Of a DNA stretch of 64,000 nt, positions 43,984 to 52,470 are shown piece by piece. The notes beneath the pieces were generated by a model. It was given only the letters and a program-made list of their open reading frames with translations. It was not told the DNA's origin and did no database searches. Numbering within the stretch: the first letter of the stretch is position 1; every line of letters begins with the position of its first letter. The position numbers and the translations under genes are program-made. Source of the stretch: Halobaculum roseum (GTDB lineage Archaea > Halobacteriota > Halobacteria > Halobacteriales > Haloferacaceae); NCBI RefSeq assembly GCF_019880245.1, contig NZ_CP082286.1, positions 1,568,521 to 1,632,520 of the forward strand, given 5' to 3'.

Positions 43984-46767
43984 TCAGCGGGTCAGATCGA
44001 CGGTCGGCTCGGCGAGGTTGCGCCGGCCCCCGAGGGTCAGCACCCACAGGATCAGCAGGCCGACGCCGTAGGCGGCCATCAGCGGGATCGTCACGAGGAA
44101 CATCGTGAACACGTCCGCCGGGGTGAACAGCGCCGCCACGAGCATGATGCCGACCGTCACCTCGCGCCAGCGCGAGCGCATCGCCTGATACGACACGCCC
44201 GTCGTGTTGAGCAGGACCATCAGGACGGGCACGTCCGCGAGGAACCCGATCCCGACGGTGGTGAAGAAGACGAGCCACGCGAAGTCGCTGATGCGGTAGC
44301 TGATCACCATGCCGGCCGCGAGCGCGTCGCTCACGAGCCACGAGATGACCGCCGGCGCGATGACGGTGTAGCCGAGCGCCAGGCCGCCCAGGAGCCCCGC
44401 CAACAGCGCGGCGACCCAGCCGAACACGACCTGCCTCCGTCCGCGGACGAACCCCCGGTCGCGCAGCGCGGGCCACGCGTAGTACGCCATGAAGGGGAGG
44501 ACCGCGACGGCGCCGGCGATGGTCGAGATCTTCACCTCGAAGATGAGCGCCTCCACCGGGTGGAGCACGATGACGCCGAAGTTCTCGGCGCCGACGCCGA
44601 CGATCTCCTCGGGGATGCGGTTCACGAAGTTGTTCTTCACGTCGCCGATCCCGCCGAGATAGAGGAACGCGAACACGCTCGCGAGCGTGACGCCGAACAC
44701 CGACACCAGGACGAACAGCCGCGAGCGCAGCGACGCGGCGATGAAGGCGAGGTCGTCGTAGTAGCCCCCGATGTCGTCCTCGTCGCGCTCGCCGTCGGTG
44801 ACCCCCTCGAGGAGCGTCCCGGTCGCGCGCGAGGCCCGGTCGCCGGCGTCGTCCGACAGGCCGGGGATCGACGGGCCGCCCCCGCTCCCCCCCGCGGCGT
44901 CGGCGCCCGACGACGACTCGGCGGCCTCGCGAGCCGCCTGCAGTTCGTCGAAGCGGTCCAGCACCGCGCGGGCCTTCGCCGAGTCGCCGGCGGCGGCCGC
45001 GCGGTCCGCGAGGTAGTTCACGCGCCGCTCGGAGAGCCCCGCGAACACAGCGTCGGGGGCGCGGCGGACCTCGTCGACCGTGAGTACCTCGATGTCGACG
45101 GCGTCGGGGTCGGTGCCCGCGGCGTAGGCGAAGTACAGCCCCAGGAGCCCGGCGAGCAGGAGCGCCAGCCCGATCCCGGCGGCGGCGAACGCGACGAGCG
45201 CCGCGGTGCCGCTCACGCCGAGGGCGGCGAGGATCGCTCCCGCGCTCGTCCCGTACTCGACGAGGACCGAGTCGGCCAGCGTCGGGCGCTCGACGAGCAC
45301 GTAGCCGGCGGCGGCGACGACGCCGGCGATGCCGAGGAGGACGTTCCACAGCGAGCCGAACCGGCCGCGCCAGTCGACGAAGCCCGTGCCCCGACGGATC
45401 GCTCCGACCGGGCTCACGTCGCCCGCGAAGAGGTCGCGGGGCGGGCCCGACCGCGCTGGCGCGTCGCCGTCGCCGGCGTCCTCCTCGGCCGCCCCGGCCG
45501 CGCCCGCGGCGACGGCCTCGTCGAAGCGGTCGAGGATCGCCTGCGCCTTCCCGGGCTCGTCGGCCTCCATAGCGGTGGAGGCGGCCTCGAGCGCCTCCGG
45601 TTCGGTCATCCCCTCGAACGCCTCCGGCGGAGCGGCGCGCACTCCCGTCTCGTCGAGCGCCAGCAGGTCGATCGCGTCGGGGTCGCCGGCGTCGCCGACG
45701 ACGGCGGTCGTCTCGTCGAGTTCGGCGTACACGTAGTACGCGAGCGCCACGACTGCCGCCGCGATCCCGAGGCCGGCCGCCAGCGCCGCCAGCGCCGGTA
45801 CCGGGAGATCGGTCGCGAACCGGTAGTTCGTCAGCCCCGTCCCGGCGACGACGCCGTTGACGGCCGCGGCGGCGCCGCGAGCGTAGAACAGGTACACCGC
45901 GGCGGCGACGCCGACGCCGACGCCGGCGAGCACGTTCCAGTGGAGCCGCGCGGTCGCGGCCGCGTCGATGCGCTCGCTGCCGCGTCTGGCGGTGACGACG
46001 ACCTTCGCGAGGTACAGCGACGCGCCGTACAACAGCAGCAGGGGCGCCGCCCACATCACCTGCGTGAACGGGTCCGGCGGCGAGAACACGGCGCCGAACA
46101 CGAAGATGCCGACGACGGCGTGGCGCCACTTCTCGCGGAACGTCTCGTAGGGGACGATCTCGGCGTACGACAGCCCCGTGATCGCCAGCGGCATCTGGGC
46201 GGCGAAGCCGAACGAGAACGTGAGCAGCGCGATGAACTGCGCCCACTTCACGATGGAGTAGGTGGGGAGGATGCCCGCCGAGAGCGCGTTGTTCGCCAGG
46301 AACGCGAACATGAACGGGAAGAACACGAGGTAGCCGTAGGCGACCCCGCCGGCGAACAGGCCGACGGCGAGCACGAAGATGACCACGAGCTTCCAGCGGG
46401 CGACCGGCGCCTGCGGCCACGCCCCGCGCTCCCGGAGCGCGTCCCGCGAGAAGTACAGCAGCGGCGGGATCCCGACGATGATCCCCACGATCAGCCCGAT
46501 CTTCGCCTGGAGGAGGATCACGTCGAACGGCGTCTGCGCGATGATCTCCACCTCCTGGCCGGCGGCCTCGCTGAGCTGCGCGCGCGTGACGGACTTGAGG
46601 AAGTCCCAGACGTACAGCCGGAGGGCGTAGAACGTCCCCATGAACCCGGCGAGGAAGACGAGGAACACCTTCTGGAGGTCCTTCTGGGCGGACCGGAGCA
46701 TCGCGCCGGCGGTGGCCCTGCCGTCCGCCAACGACCGTCGGGTGTCCTCGTCGAGCGCGCTCGACAT
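43984..46767 (-). CDS. tatC2: TatCt: double-length twin-arginine translocase TatC
   Basis: A 927-residue fusion of two TatC domains, the form known in haloarchaea as TatCt. The first copy spans residues ~40-240 (QTPFDVILLQAKIGLIVGI, PFMFAFLANNAL, MPLAITGLS), the second ~660-910 (HPVEALIFEVKISTIAGAV, VISYRISDF, DVPVLMVLLNTTG). Between them lie ~400 residues with pairs of extra helices and two acidic segments related to each other (each with a KAxxILDRFDE-like helix), suggesting internal duplication. It recognises twin-arginine signals and forms the Tat receptor; haloarchaea export many proteins this way. The start at 46767 has a TTGATAACC box exactly ~26 bases upstream. No tatA lies in the window. 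Confidence 0.93.
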   Translation of the reverse strand: MSSALDEDTRRSLADGRATAGAMLRSAQKDLQKVFLVFLAGFMGTFYALRLYVWDFLKSVTRAQLSEAAGQEVEIIAQTPFDVILLQAKIGLIVGIIVGIPPLLYFSRDALRERGAWPQAPVARWKLVVIFVLAVGLFAGGVAYGYLVFFPFMFAFLANNALSAGILPTYSIVKWAQFIALLTFSFGFAAQMPLAITGLSYAEIVPYETFREKWRHAVVGIFVFGAVFSPPDPFTQVMWAAPLLLLYGASLYLAKVVVTARRGSERIDAAATARLHWNVLAGVGVGVAAAVYLFYARGAAAAVNGVVAGTGLTNYRFATDLPVPALAALAAGLGIAAAVVALAYYVYAELDETTAVVGDAGDPDAIDLLALDETGVRAAPPEAFEGMTEPEALEAASTAMEADEPGKAQAILDRFDEAVAAGAAGAAEEDAGDGDAPARSGPPRDLFAGDVSPVGAIRRGTGFVDWRGRFGSLWNVLLGIAGVVAAAGYVLVERPTLADSVLVEYGTSAGAILAALGVSGTAALVAFAAAGIGLALLLAGLLGLYFAYAAGTDPDAVDIEVLTVDEVRRAPDAVFAGLSERRVNYLADRAAAAGDSAKARAVLDRFDELQAAREAAESSSGADAAGGSGGGPSIPGLSDDAGDRASRATGTLLEGVTDGERDEDDIGGYYDDLAFIAASLRSRLFVLVSVFGVTLASVFAFLYLGGIGDVKNNFVNRIPEEIVGVGAENFGVIVLHPVEALIFEVKISTIAGAVAVLPFMAYYAWPALRDRGFVRGRRQVVFGWVAALLAGLLGGLALGYTVIAPAVISWLVSDALAAGMVISYRISDFAWLVFFTTVGIGFLADVPVLMVLLNTTGVSYQAMRSRWREVTVGIMLVAALFTPADVFTMFLVTIPLMAAYGVGLLILWVLTLGGRRNLAEPTVDLTR

Positions 46768-46780
46768 ACCGGATGAGAGC

Positions 46781-46862
46781 GACTTGCCGGTTATCAACCT
46801 TTTCAACAACCGCGTCGCGTCGGCGCCTCCGGTGACGCCATCAGAAAAGGCCTATAACGGAC
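46781..46862. promoter_or_regulatory. Divergent promoters of tatCt and tatCo
   Basis: The 113-base gap between the two divergent tatC genes holds two TATA-like boxes: TTGATAACC on the minus strand (about 46788-46797) and CCTATAACGG on the plus strand (46851-46860). Each is ~26 bases from the corresponding ATG (46767 and 46881), which predicts leaderless transcripts for both and fixes both starts. Confidence 0.65.
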
Positions 46863-46880
46863 CGGTGGCGAACCCCTTCC

Positions 46881-48269
46881 ATGACCGGGGACTCGGATCC
46901 GCCCGAGGAGCCGTCGGCCGCGCCCGACGGCGACGGCGACGCCGAGACGGCCGAGTCCACCGACCCCGCGGAGTCCGTCGAGCCGTCGGAGTCCGCGGCC
47001 GACGAACACGAGGGCGGTGTCGGCGACGATGTCGGATCCGACGACGATGCCGAACGCGACGACGGCGAGACCGACGACTCGGCCGGGTCCGAGGATCGGC
47101 CCACCGACGAGGAGTCGAGAATCGACCGCCGCAGTCCGTTCGAGGACGACGATGACGGCGACGGTGACACCAACGGCGATGGTGACGGCGACAGCGACGG
47201 CGACGATACCCACGACAGCAACGACGACGGCGACGGTTCGACGGACGACAGCGATACCGACGGCGTGGACACCGGCGGCGACGACGATGACGGCGGTGAC
47301 GACGCGACCGGTCGAGGATCGATCGAGCCGGCTCCGACCGCCGGCGAGGCCCCGGCGGTCGACGAGTCGCAGCCGGTGCCCGACGCGGTCGCCGGCGAGC
47401 GCTCCGGCGGCGGACAGTCCGCCGCGAACGACGGGAACGGAGGCGGGGGCGCCATGACCGCCGCCGAGAAGGGGATGGAGGCGGTGAACAAGGGCGTCGG
47501 CGCGCTCGGCGGCGGCGAGGCCGGCGGCCCCGACTCCGACCAGGAGATGCCGCTGGCCGCGCACATCGAGGAGATGATGCGCCGGCTCGGCATCGTGTTC
47601 GGCATCGCCGGCGTCGTCGTCGTCGCGGTGCTGTTGATCGGCACCGTCTCGCCGACCGTGCCGAGCGCCGAGCAGATCATCGAGTTCCTGTGGGACACCC
47701 ACGTCGGCTTCGAGCAGAACCAGCCCCGCGTGTACGGCCCGCTGGAGTTCCTGCTCACCAAGCTGAAGGTGGCGTCGCTCGCGGGCCTGCTCGTCGGGCT
47801 GCCGGTGTTCGTCTACGAGACGTACCGGTTCATGCGCCCCGGGCTGTACCCCCACGAGCGCCGCTACTACCTCGCGGCGGTGCCGACGAGCCTGATCCTC
47901 GGGCTCGTCGGCGTCGCGTTCACGCACTTCATCGTCCTCCCGGTCATCTTCGACTACTTCATCAGCTACACCGAGGAGAGCGCGGTGCTCGCGTTCAGCC
48001 TCCGGGAGACGTTCAACCTCATCCTCCTGATGATGGGCTACATGGCCGTCGTCTTCCAGATCCCGCTGTTCATCCAGCTCGCCATCATGATGGGGCTGGT
48101 GACCCGCGAGTGGATGGAGGACCGCCGGCTGCTGTTCTGGTCGGCGTTCGTCGGCCTCGCGTTCATCGTCTCGCCGGACCCCACCGGGATGGCGCCCATC
48201 ATCGTCGGCGCGACGATGATCGCGCTGTTCGAGGGGACGCTCGCGCTGTTGCGCTGGACCGGGAACTAG
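46881..48269 (+). CDS. tatC1: TatCo: twin-arginine translocase TatC with long acidic N-terminal tail
   Basis: A 462-residue protein. The C-terminal ~245 residues are a standard six-helix TatC (PLAAHIEEMMRRLGIVF, PLEFLLTKLKVASLAGLL, FVYETYRFMRPGLYPHERRY, VVFQIPLFIQL). The first ~195 are a disordered tail rich in Asp, Gly, Glu and Ser (runs of DGDGD), far longer than in non-halophiles. It works with TatA in Tat export and is encoded divergently from tatCt. The TATA box spacing supports the start at 46881, so the acidic tail is probably translated; an internal ATG at 47454 would give a tail-less protein. Confidence 0.92.
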   Translation: MTGDSDPPEEPSAAPDGDGDAETAESTDPAESVEPSESAADEHEGGVGDDVGSDDDAERDDGETDDSAGSEDRPTDEESRIDRRSPFEDDDDGDGDTNGDGDGDSDGDDTHDSNDDGDGSTDDSDTDGVDTGGDDDDGGDDATGRGSIEPAPTAGEAPAVDESQPVPDAVAGERSGGGQSAANDGNGGGGAMTAAEKGMEAVNKGVGALGGGEAGGPDSDQEMPLAAHIEEMMRRLGIVFGIAGVVVVAVLLIGTVSPTVPSAEQIIEFLWDTHVGFEQNQPRVYGPLEFLLTKLKVASLAGLLVGLPVFVYETYRFMRPGLYPHERRYYLAAVPTSLILGLVGVAFTHFIVLPVIFDYFISYTEESAVLAFSLRETFNLILLMMGYMAVVFQIPLFIQLAIMMGLVTREWMEDRRLLFWSAFVGLAFIVSPDPTGMAPIIVGATMIALFEGTLALLRWTGN

Positions 48270-48478
48270 CCGCGGCCACGCCGATCGCGACCCGGCCCGC
48301 CTCGGTCGACTGACGGTCCGTCGCTCTCCTGTCACACACCGATCTCCGTGAGCGCCCGCGCCGGTGCCGTCAGGTTCCGCCGACGACGGGAGGCCGCAGA
48401 TCCGTCCCGAGGGGCGCTTCGGACACCGGTTGCCGTCGTCGGTCGCCACATCCCGACCCCTGCTCGTCCACGGGACAA

Positions 48479-48517
48479 CACTTATATTAGTAGAATCTAA
48501 TATTAGCATATACTAAA
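48479..48517 (+). promoter_or_regulatory. ars operon promoter with two TTAG-N6-CTAA operator sites
   Basis: This AT-rich island in GC-rich DNA contains TTAG-N6-CTAA twice: 48487-48500 and 48503-48516, sixteen bases centre to centre. The larger palindrome ATATTAG-N6-CTAATAT covers the first site, and CTAATATTAG bridges the two. The ACTTATATTA TATA-like box (about 48480-48489) overlaps the first site, and the second ends two bases before the arsR ATG. A dimeric regulator bound here would block TBP/TFB and transcription start, as expected for ArsR autorepression relieved by arsenite or antimonite. Confidence 0.8.
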
Positions 48518-48892
48518 ATGAGCAACCAGACGCCGAAACCCGGGACGGACGACGGAGAACGCGGTCGGTCGGCGGGGTGTTGCACGGCGACCCACGACCT
48601 GCGCGACGACGACGTCGCCGACGACGTCGAGACGCTCGCGGCGCTGGGCAACGATACGCGCTACGAGGCGCTCCGGCTCGTCGCGAGCGACGAGGACGGG
48701 GTCTGCGTCTGCGAACTGGAGCCGTCGCTCGGCGTGAGCCAGAGCGCGGTGAGCCAGGCGCTCTCTCGGCTGTTCGGCGCCGGGCTGGTCGAGCGGCGCA
48801 AGGAGGGCCGGTGGCGCTACTACAGCGCGACGCCGCGAGCGAAGCGGCTCCTCGCCGTGCTCGACGAGACGAGAGGGCCCGGCGATGACTGA
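48518..48892 (+). CDS. arsR: ArsR-family arsenite-responsive repressor
   Basis: A 124-residue ArsR/SmtB winged-helix protein: LAALGNDTRYEALRLVA, the metalloid site VCVCELEP (Cys-x-Cys in the first recognition helix region), helix LGVSQSAVSQALSRL, wing KEGRWRYYSA. An extra CC pair near residue 21 (AGCCTATH) may contribute to metal binding. It heads an arsenic operon and overlaps arsM by eight bases. Two palindromic sites in its promoter suggest autoregulation. Leaderless start: the ATG follows the second operator site by two bases. Confidence 0.93.
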   Translation: MSNQTPKPGTDDGERGRSAGCCTATHDLRDDDVADDVETLAALGNDTRYEALRLVASDEDGVCVCELEPSLGVSQSAVSQALSRLFGAGLVERRKEGRWRYYSATPRAKRLLAVLDETRGPGDD

Positions 48893-49760
48893 CGGCGAGG
48901 ACGCGCCGACGACGGACGGCGACGGTCTCGACCCCGCACGGCAGCGAGCCGCCGTGCGGGAGCGGTACGGAGAGATCGCCGAAATCGGCTCGGGGTCGTC
49001 GTCGTGCTGCGGCGACGACGGCGGCGACTGTGGGGGAACCGAGGGTCCCGCGGCCGAGGGAGGGACGGAACTCGGGTACACCGAGGACGACCTCGACGCC
49101 GTCGCCGCGGGCGCGAACCTCGGCCTCGGCTGCGGCAACCCGACCGCCATCGCGAGCCTCGAACCGGGCGAGACCGTCCTCGACCTGGGCTCCGGCGGCG
49201 GCTTCGACTGCTTCCTCGCGGCCCGCGAGGTCGGCGAGGAGGGGCGCGTCGTCGGCGTCGACATGACCCCCGAGATGGTCGAGCGCGCCCGCGAGAACGT
49301 CGGGGCGAACGACGCCACGAACGTCGAGTTCCGCCTCGGCGAGATCGAACACCTCCCCGTCGCCGACGGAACCGTCGACGTGATCCTCTCGAACTGCGTG
49401 ATCAACCTCTCGGCGGACAAGCGGCGCGTGTTCGCGGAGGCGTACCGCGTGCTCCGGCCCGGCGGTCGCCTCGCGGTCTCCGACGTGGTGGCGACGGCCG
49501 ACCTCCCGAGCGACATCCGCGGGGACGCCGCGTCCGTGAGCGCCTGCGTCGGCGGCGCGGCCGCGATCCCGACGCTCGAATCGATGCTCGCCGACGCCGG
49601 CTTCGTCGAGGTCGCGATCGAGCCGAAGGACGACAGCGAGTCGTTCATCCGCGAGTGGGACCCAGACCGCGACCTCGCCGACTACCTGACCGCGGCGACG
49701 ATCGAGGCGCGAAAGCCGACGAACGACCCCGAATCCGCGACCGAAGAGACGGCGGCGTGA
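48885..49760 (+). CDS. arsM: Arsenite S-adenosylmethyltransferase
   Basis: A 291-residue class I methyltransferase with AdoMet motif VLDLGSGGGFDCFLAA and the ArsM signature SNCVINLSADK. Cysteines available for As(III) include the N-terminal CC and DCGG pairs (around residues 40-50), the GLGCGNP cysteine, the SNCVINL cysteine and one in SACVGGA, consistent with the conserved ArsM set. It methylates arsenite stepwise to volatile or less toxic products. The ATG overlaps arsR's last codons (ATGACTGA), so translation is coupled. C-terminal domain ends ATIEARKP. Confidence 0.93.
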   Translation: MTDGEDAPTTDGDGLDPARQRAAVRERYGEIAEIGSGSSSCCGDDGGDCGGTEGPAAEGGTELGYTEDDLDAVAAGANLGLGCGNPTAIASLEPGETVLDLGSGGGFDCFLAAREVGEEGRVVGVDMTPEMVERARENVGANDATNVEFRLGEIEHLPVADGTVDVILSNCVINLSADKRRVFAEAYRVLRPGGRLAVSDVVATADLPSDIRGDAASVSACVGGAAAIPTLESMLADAGFVEVAIEPKDDSESFIREWDPDRDLADYLTAATIEARKPTNDPESATEETAA

Positions 49761-49805
49761 CCGCCGTCGCGACACCACACTACAGACACCACTTCCGACA
49801 CCACC

Positions 49806-50093
49806 ATGCACAGAGCACCCGATCCGAGCGATCGTACAGGAGTCGAACAGTCGAGCTGGGGAAGCGTCATCGCGGGGTACGCCCTGATCGCGGGGCTTCT
49901 CGCGTCCCTGTGGGCCGTCAGCAACCCGGCGGCTGCCCTGACGCTCCTCCTCGCCGGCGTCGCCGTGCGCCGCGGAACCCCCCGGGCGGCCGCCGCGGTC
50001 CGTTGTGTCCGCGTCTGTCGCGAGTTCACCGTCGATCTGGGCGGCCGGCTCCGGATCACCGTCGCGAAGCCGCCGGTCGACGATGTCGCCTGA
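49806..50093 (+). CDS. Small membrane protein inside the ars operon, unknown function
   Basis: A 95-residue protein with two hydrophobic stretches (about residues 20-38 and 41-58) and a C-terminal basic segment bearing two cysteines (RCVRVCREF, residues ~67-71), then a hydrophilic end. It lies 45 bases after arsM, and its stop overlaps the start of the arsN2-like gene by eleven bases, so it is firmly part of the operon. I do not recognise the family; it is not ArsB, Acr3 or ArsP. The C-x3-C pair next to the membrane could bind arsenite, but this is inference. Confidence 0.75.
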   Translation: MHRAPDPSDRTGVEQSSWGSVIAGYALIAGLLASLWAVSNPAAALTLLLAGVAVRRGTPRAAAAVRCVRVCREFTVDLGGRLRITVAKPPVDDVA

Positions 50094-50616
50094 TCGGCCC
50101 GGCGCGGGGGCGGACGAGGGAAGGCCGGACGGAGGCGCGGACGAACGGCGAGACCCCGGTGGGCCCACCGTTCTACTGACGGAGGCGGACGCCGCGGACC
50201 TCGACCGCGTCGAGGCGCTGCTCGCCGCGAACGACCTCCCGACGAGCGACGTGCGAACGGGACCCGGACGGTTCTACCTCGCCCGCGACGGCGACGCGGT
50301 CGTCGGGGCCGGCGGCGTCGAGCGGTACGGCTCCGACGGCCTCCTCCGGTCGGTCGTGGTCGAGGGATCGAGCCGCGGCGACGGGTACGGGACGGCGCTG
50401 TGTGCCGCTCTGGAGGATCGCGCCCGGAGGGAGGGCATCGAGACGCTCTATCTCCTGACGACGACCGCGGCCGGGTTCTTCGAGCGGCTCGGATACGAGC
50501 CGATCTCCCGCGAGCACGTCCCGGCGAGCGTCCGGTCGACGACGGAGTTCGCCGACCTGTGTCCGTCGTCGGCGACCTGCATGCGCAAGCGAGTCGGGGA
50601 TCGGGCGACCGAGTAG
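50083..50616 (+). CDS. arsN2: ArsN2-like GNAT acetyltransferase
   Basis: A 177-residue GNAT protein with the acetyl-CoA loop in SSRGDGYGTALCAAL (R/Q-x2-G-x-G/A form), TTTAAGFFERLGYEPI and the ending STTEFADLCPSSATCMRK, which is characteristic of ArsN2, the N-acetyltransferase found in arsenic operons. The related ArsN1 acetylates phosphinothricin and methylarsenical antibiotics such as arsinothricin, and ArsN2 is presumed similar. Position in the ars operon supports this. The ATG at 50083 is preferred to the longer frame because it overlaps the upstream stop. The first ~28 residues are a Pro/Gly/Asp-rich extension. Confidence 0.83.
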   Translation: MSPDRPGAGADEGRPDGGADERRDPGGPTVLLTEADAADLDRVEALLAANDLPTSDVRTGPGRFYLARDGDAVVGAGGVERYGSDGLLRSVVVEGSSRGDGYGTALCAALEDRARREGIETLYLLTTTAAGFFERLGYEPISREHVPASVRSTTEFADLCPSSATCMRKRVGDRATE

Positions 50617-50726
50617 CGGGCGACCCCAGGCGCTGCCGGCGCCGTCAGTGTCGCGTTCGCCGCCGGCGTCGCGTCCGGCGTCGACCCCGGGCACACTTTT
50701 CCCGTCTCCCCGTCCACCCACGCTCG

Positions 50727-51410
50727 ATGGGAACGATCCTCCTGTGTCGCCACGGCGAGACGCCGTGGAACCGCGACCGCCGCGTGCAGGGCTGGGCGCC
50801 GACGGAGCTGACCGAGCGCGGCCGCGAGCAGGCCGACGCCCTCGCCGACTTCCTCGGCACCGAGTACGCCGTCGACCGGATCGTCGCCTCCGATCTGGAG
50901 CGCGCCGCCGAGACCGCCCGCGCCGTCTCGCGTGCGACGGACGCGGCGGCGACGTTCGACGCACGGTGGCGCGAGCGCGACTTCGGCCGGTTCCAGGGGC
51001 TCACCTACGACGGCCTGTTCGGCACGTACCCCGAGTACACCCTCTCGGAGATCGGCTACGCCGCCGCCGAGACAGTCCCCGAGAGCGGCGAGTCGCTGCT
51101 CGACATGAGAGCGCGCGTCCGCGAGGGCTTCGCCGACCTCCGCGGGGAGGTCGGGCCGGACGAGACGGTCGCCGTCGTCGCCCACGGCGGCCCGCTGTAC
51201 GTCGTCACGGGCGAGTTGAAGGGGCTCGACGTGGTCGCCGCGGTGCTCGACCAGGACCAGGGGAACTGCGCCGTCAACGAGGTGCACGTCGCCGACGATT
51301 CCGCCCGCGGCGGCGACGGCGTCGCGACCGGCGGGTCGGCGACGGCCGAGTTGGTCCGCGAGAACGTCACGTCGTTCCTGCCGGAGGCGACGACGCAGGA
51401 GAACTACTGA
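50727..51410 (+). CDS. Histidine phosphatase family protein (phosphoglycerate mutase-like)
   Basis: A 227-residue phosphatase with the catalytic RHGE (Arg8, His9), the second arginine in RERDFG, the acid/base region and the second histidine in AHGGPL. It starts MGTILLCRHGETPWN. This branch covers broad-specificity phosphatases, CobC-like and cofactor-dependent mutases; substrate is not evident. The ATG at 50727 opens exactly before the first strand. It follows the ars operon by 110 bases with a CTTTT box ~30 bases upstream and is probably separately transcribed. Confidence 0.88.
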   Translation: MGTILLCRHGETPWNRDRRVQGWAPTELTERGREQADALADFLGTEYAVDRIVASDLERAAETARAVSRATDAAATFDARWRERDFGRFQGLTYDGLFGTYPEYTLSEIGYAAAETVPESGESLLDMRARVREGFADLRGEVGPDETVAVVAHGGPLYVVTGELKGLDVVAAVLDQDQGNCAVNEVHVADDSARGGDGVATGGSATAELVRENVTSFLPEATTQENY

Positions 51411-51451
51411 GCGGGAGCTGGAGCGGCAGCAGCGGTGCTTCTGGTTCGACC

Positions 51452-52351
51452 CTACGAGGTCGGGTAGTCGCGCGCGAACACGTCCTCGACGACGGGTTCG
51501 CCGTCGCGGTTCACCGACTGTTCGTCGGCCTCCTCGGCGTCGCTCGCGGGGCTGACGCTCCCGGTCTCGTACCCCTGGAGGTCGAGCGTGACGTGGTCGA
51601 AGCCGATATCGAGCATGTGGTCGCGGGCGGCCGCGACGAAGTCGGCGTTCAGCGCCGACTCCAGCTCGTCGGCGCCGACCTCGATGCGCGCGAGACCGTC
51701 GTGGTCGCGGACGCGGAACTGCGAGAACCCCCACGTGCGCAGCAGGCGCTCGGCCTTCTCGATGCGGGTGAGACGTTCCTCGGTCACCTCCAGTCCGGTC
51801 GGGATACGCGAGGAGAGGCACGCCATCGAGGGCTTGTCGGCCACGTCGAGGCCGTAGTGGTCGGCGATCTGACGGACCTCCGCCTTCGTGATGCCCGCCT
51901 GCAGCAGGGGGGACACCACGTCGAGTTCCTCGACGGCCTGGAGCCCCGGCCGGTGTCCCTCGCCGGGGTCGGAGGCGTTCGTTCCGTCGCAGACGGTGCC
52001 GATGCCGCGCTCCGTGGCCGCCTCGTACATCCGCGAGAGCCGCATCGTCCGGCAGTGGTAACACCGGTCGTCGCCGTTGGCGACGAAGTTCGGGTCGTCA
52101 AGCTCGGAGAACTCCACGATCGCGTGGTCGATGCCGATGTCGTCGGCGACGCGGGTCGCGTCGTCCAACTCCTCCGCCGGCAGCGTCTCGCTTTTCGCGG
52201 TGCAGGCGACCGCGTCGTCGCCGAGCGCGTCGCGCGCGAGCGCCGCCACGACCGACGAGTCCACGCCCCCCGAGAAGGCGACGAGGGCGCCGTCGCGCTC
52301 GGCGAGTAGCTCGCGCGCGGCCGCCGCCTTCGCCGCCACGTCGTCGTCCAT
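51452..52351 (-). CDS. larE: LarE-family ATP-dependent sulfur transferase
   Basis: A 299-residue PP-loop enzyme with FSGGVDSSVV near residue 26, the DRCYHCRT segment, CDGTNASD and the cysteine motif SMACLSSRIPTG. The single Cys in this last motif is the sacrificial sulfur donor of LarE enzymes, which build the nickel-pincer cofactor of lactate racemase. No LarA, LarB or LarC is in the window, so the target may be another NPN-dependent racemase. The C-terminal ~30 residues are acidic. The palindrome GACGAC-N6-GTCGTC (52369-52386), with an embedded TTTTGC box, lies about 26 bases upstream of the ATG. Confidence 0.9.
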   Translation of the reverse strand: MDDDVAAKAAAARELLAERDGALVAFSGGVDSSVVAALARDALGDDAVACTAKSETLPAEELDDATRVADDIGIDHAIVEFSELDDPNFVANGDDRCYHCRTMRLSRMYEAATERGIGTVCDGTNASDPGEGHRPGLQAVEELDVVSPLLQAGITKAEVRQIADHYGLDVADKPSMACLSSRIPTGLEVTEERLTRIEKAERLLRTWGFSQFRVRDHDGLARIEVGADELESALNADFVAAARDHMLDIGFDHVTLDLQGYETGSVSPASDAEEADEQSVNRDGEPVVEDVFARDYPTS

Positions 52352-52470
52352 GCGCCGAACGAGGAGGTGACGACGCAAAAGTCGTCCGAACGTGGCGACG
52401 CGCGGGACCGGCCCGACGGTCGGTCGTGTGCGGACGCGAGCCGGACCCGCCCTCCGCCACAACGTTCACC

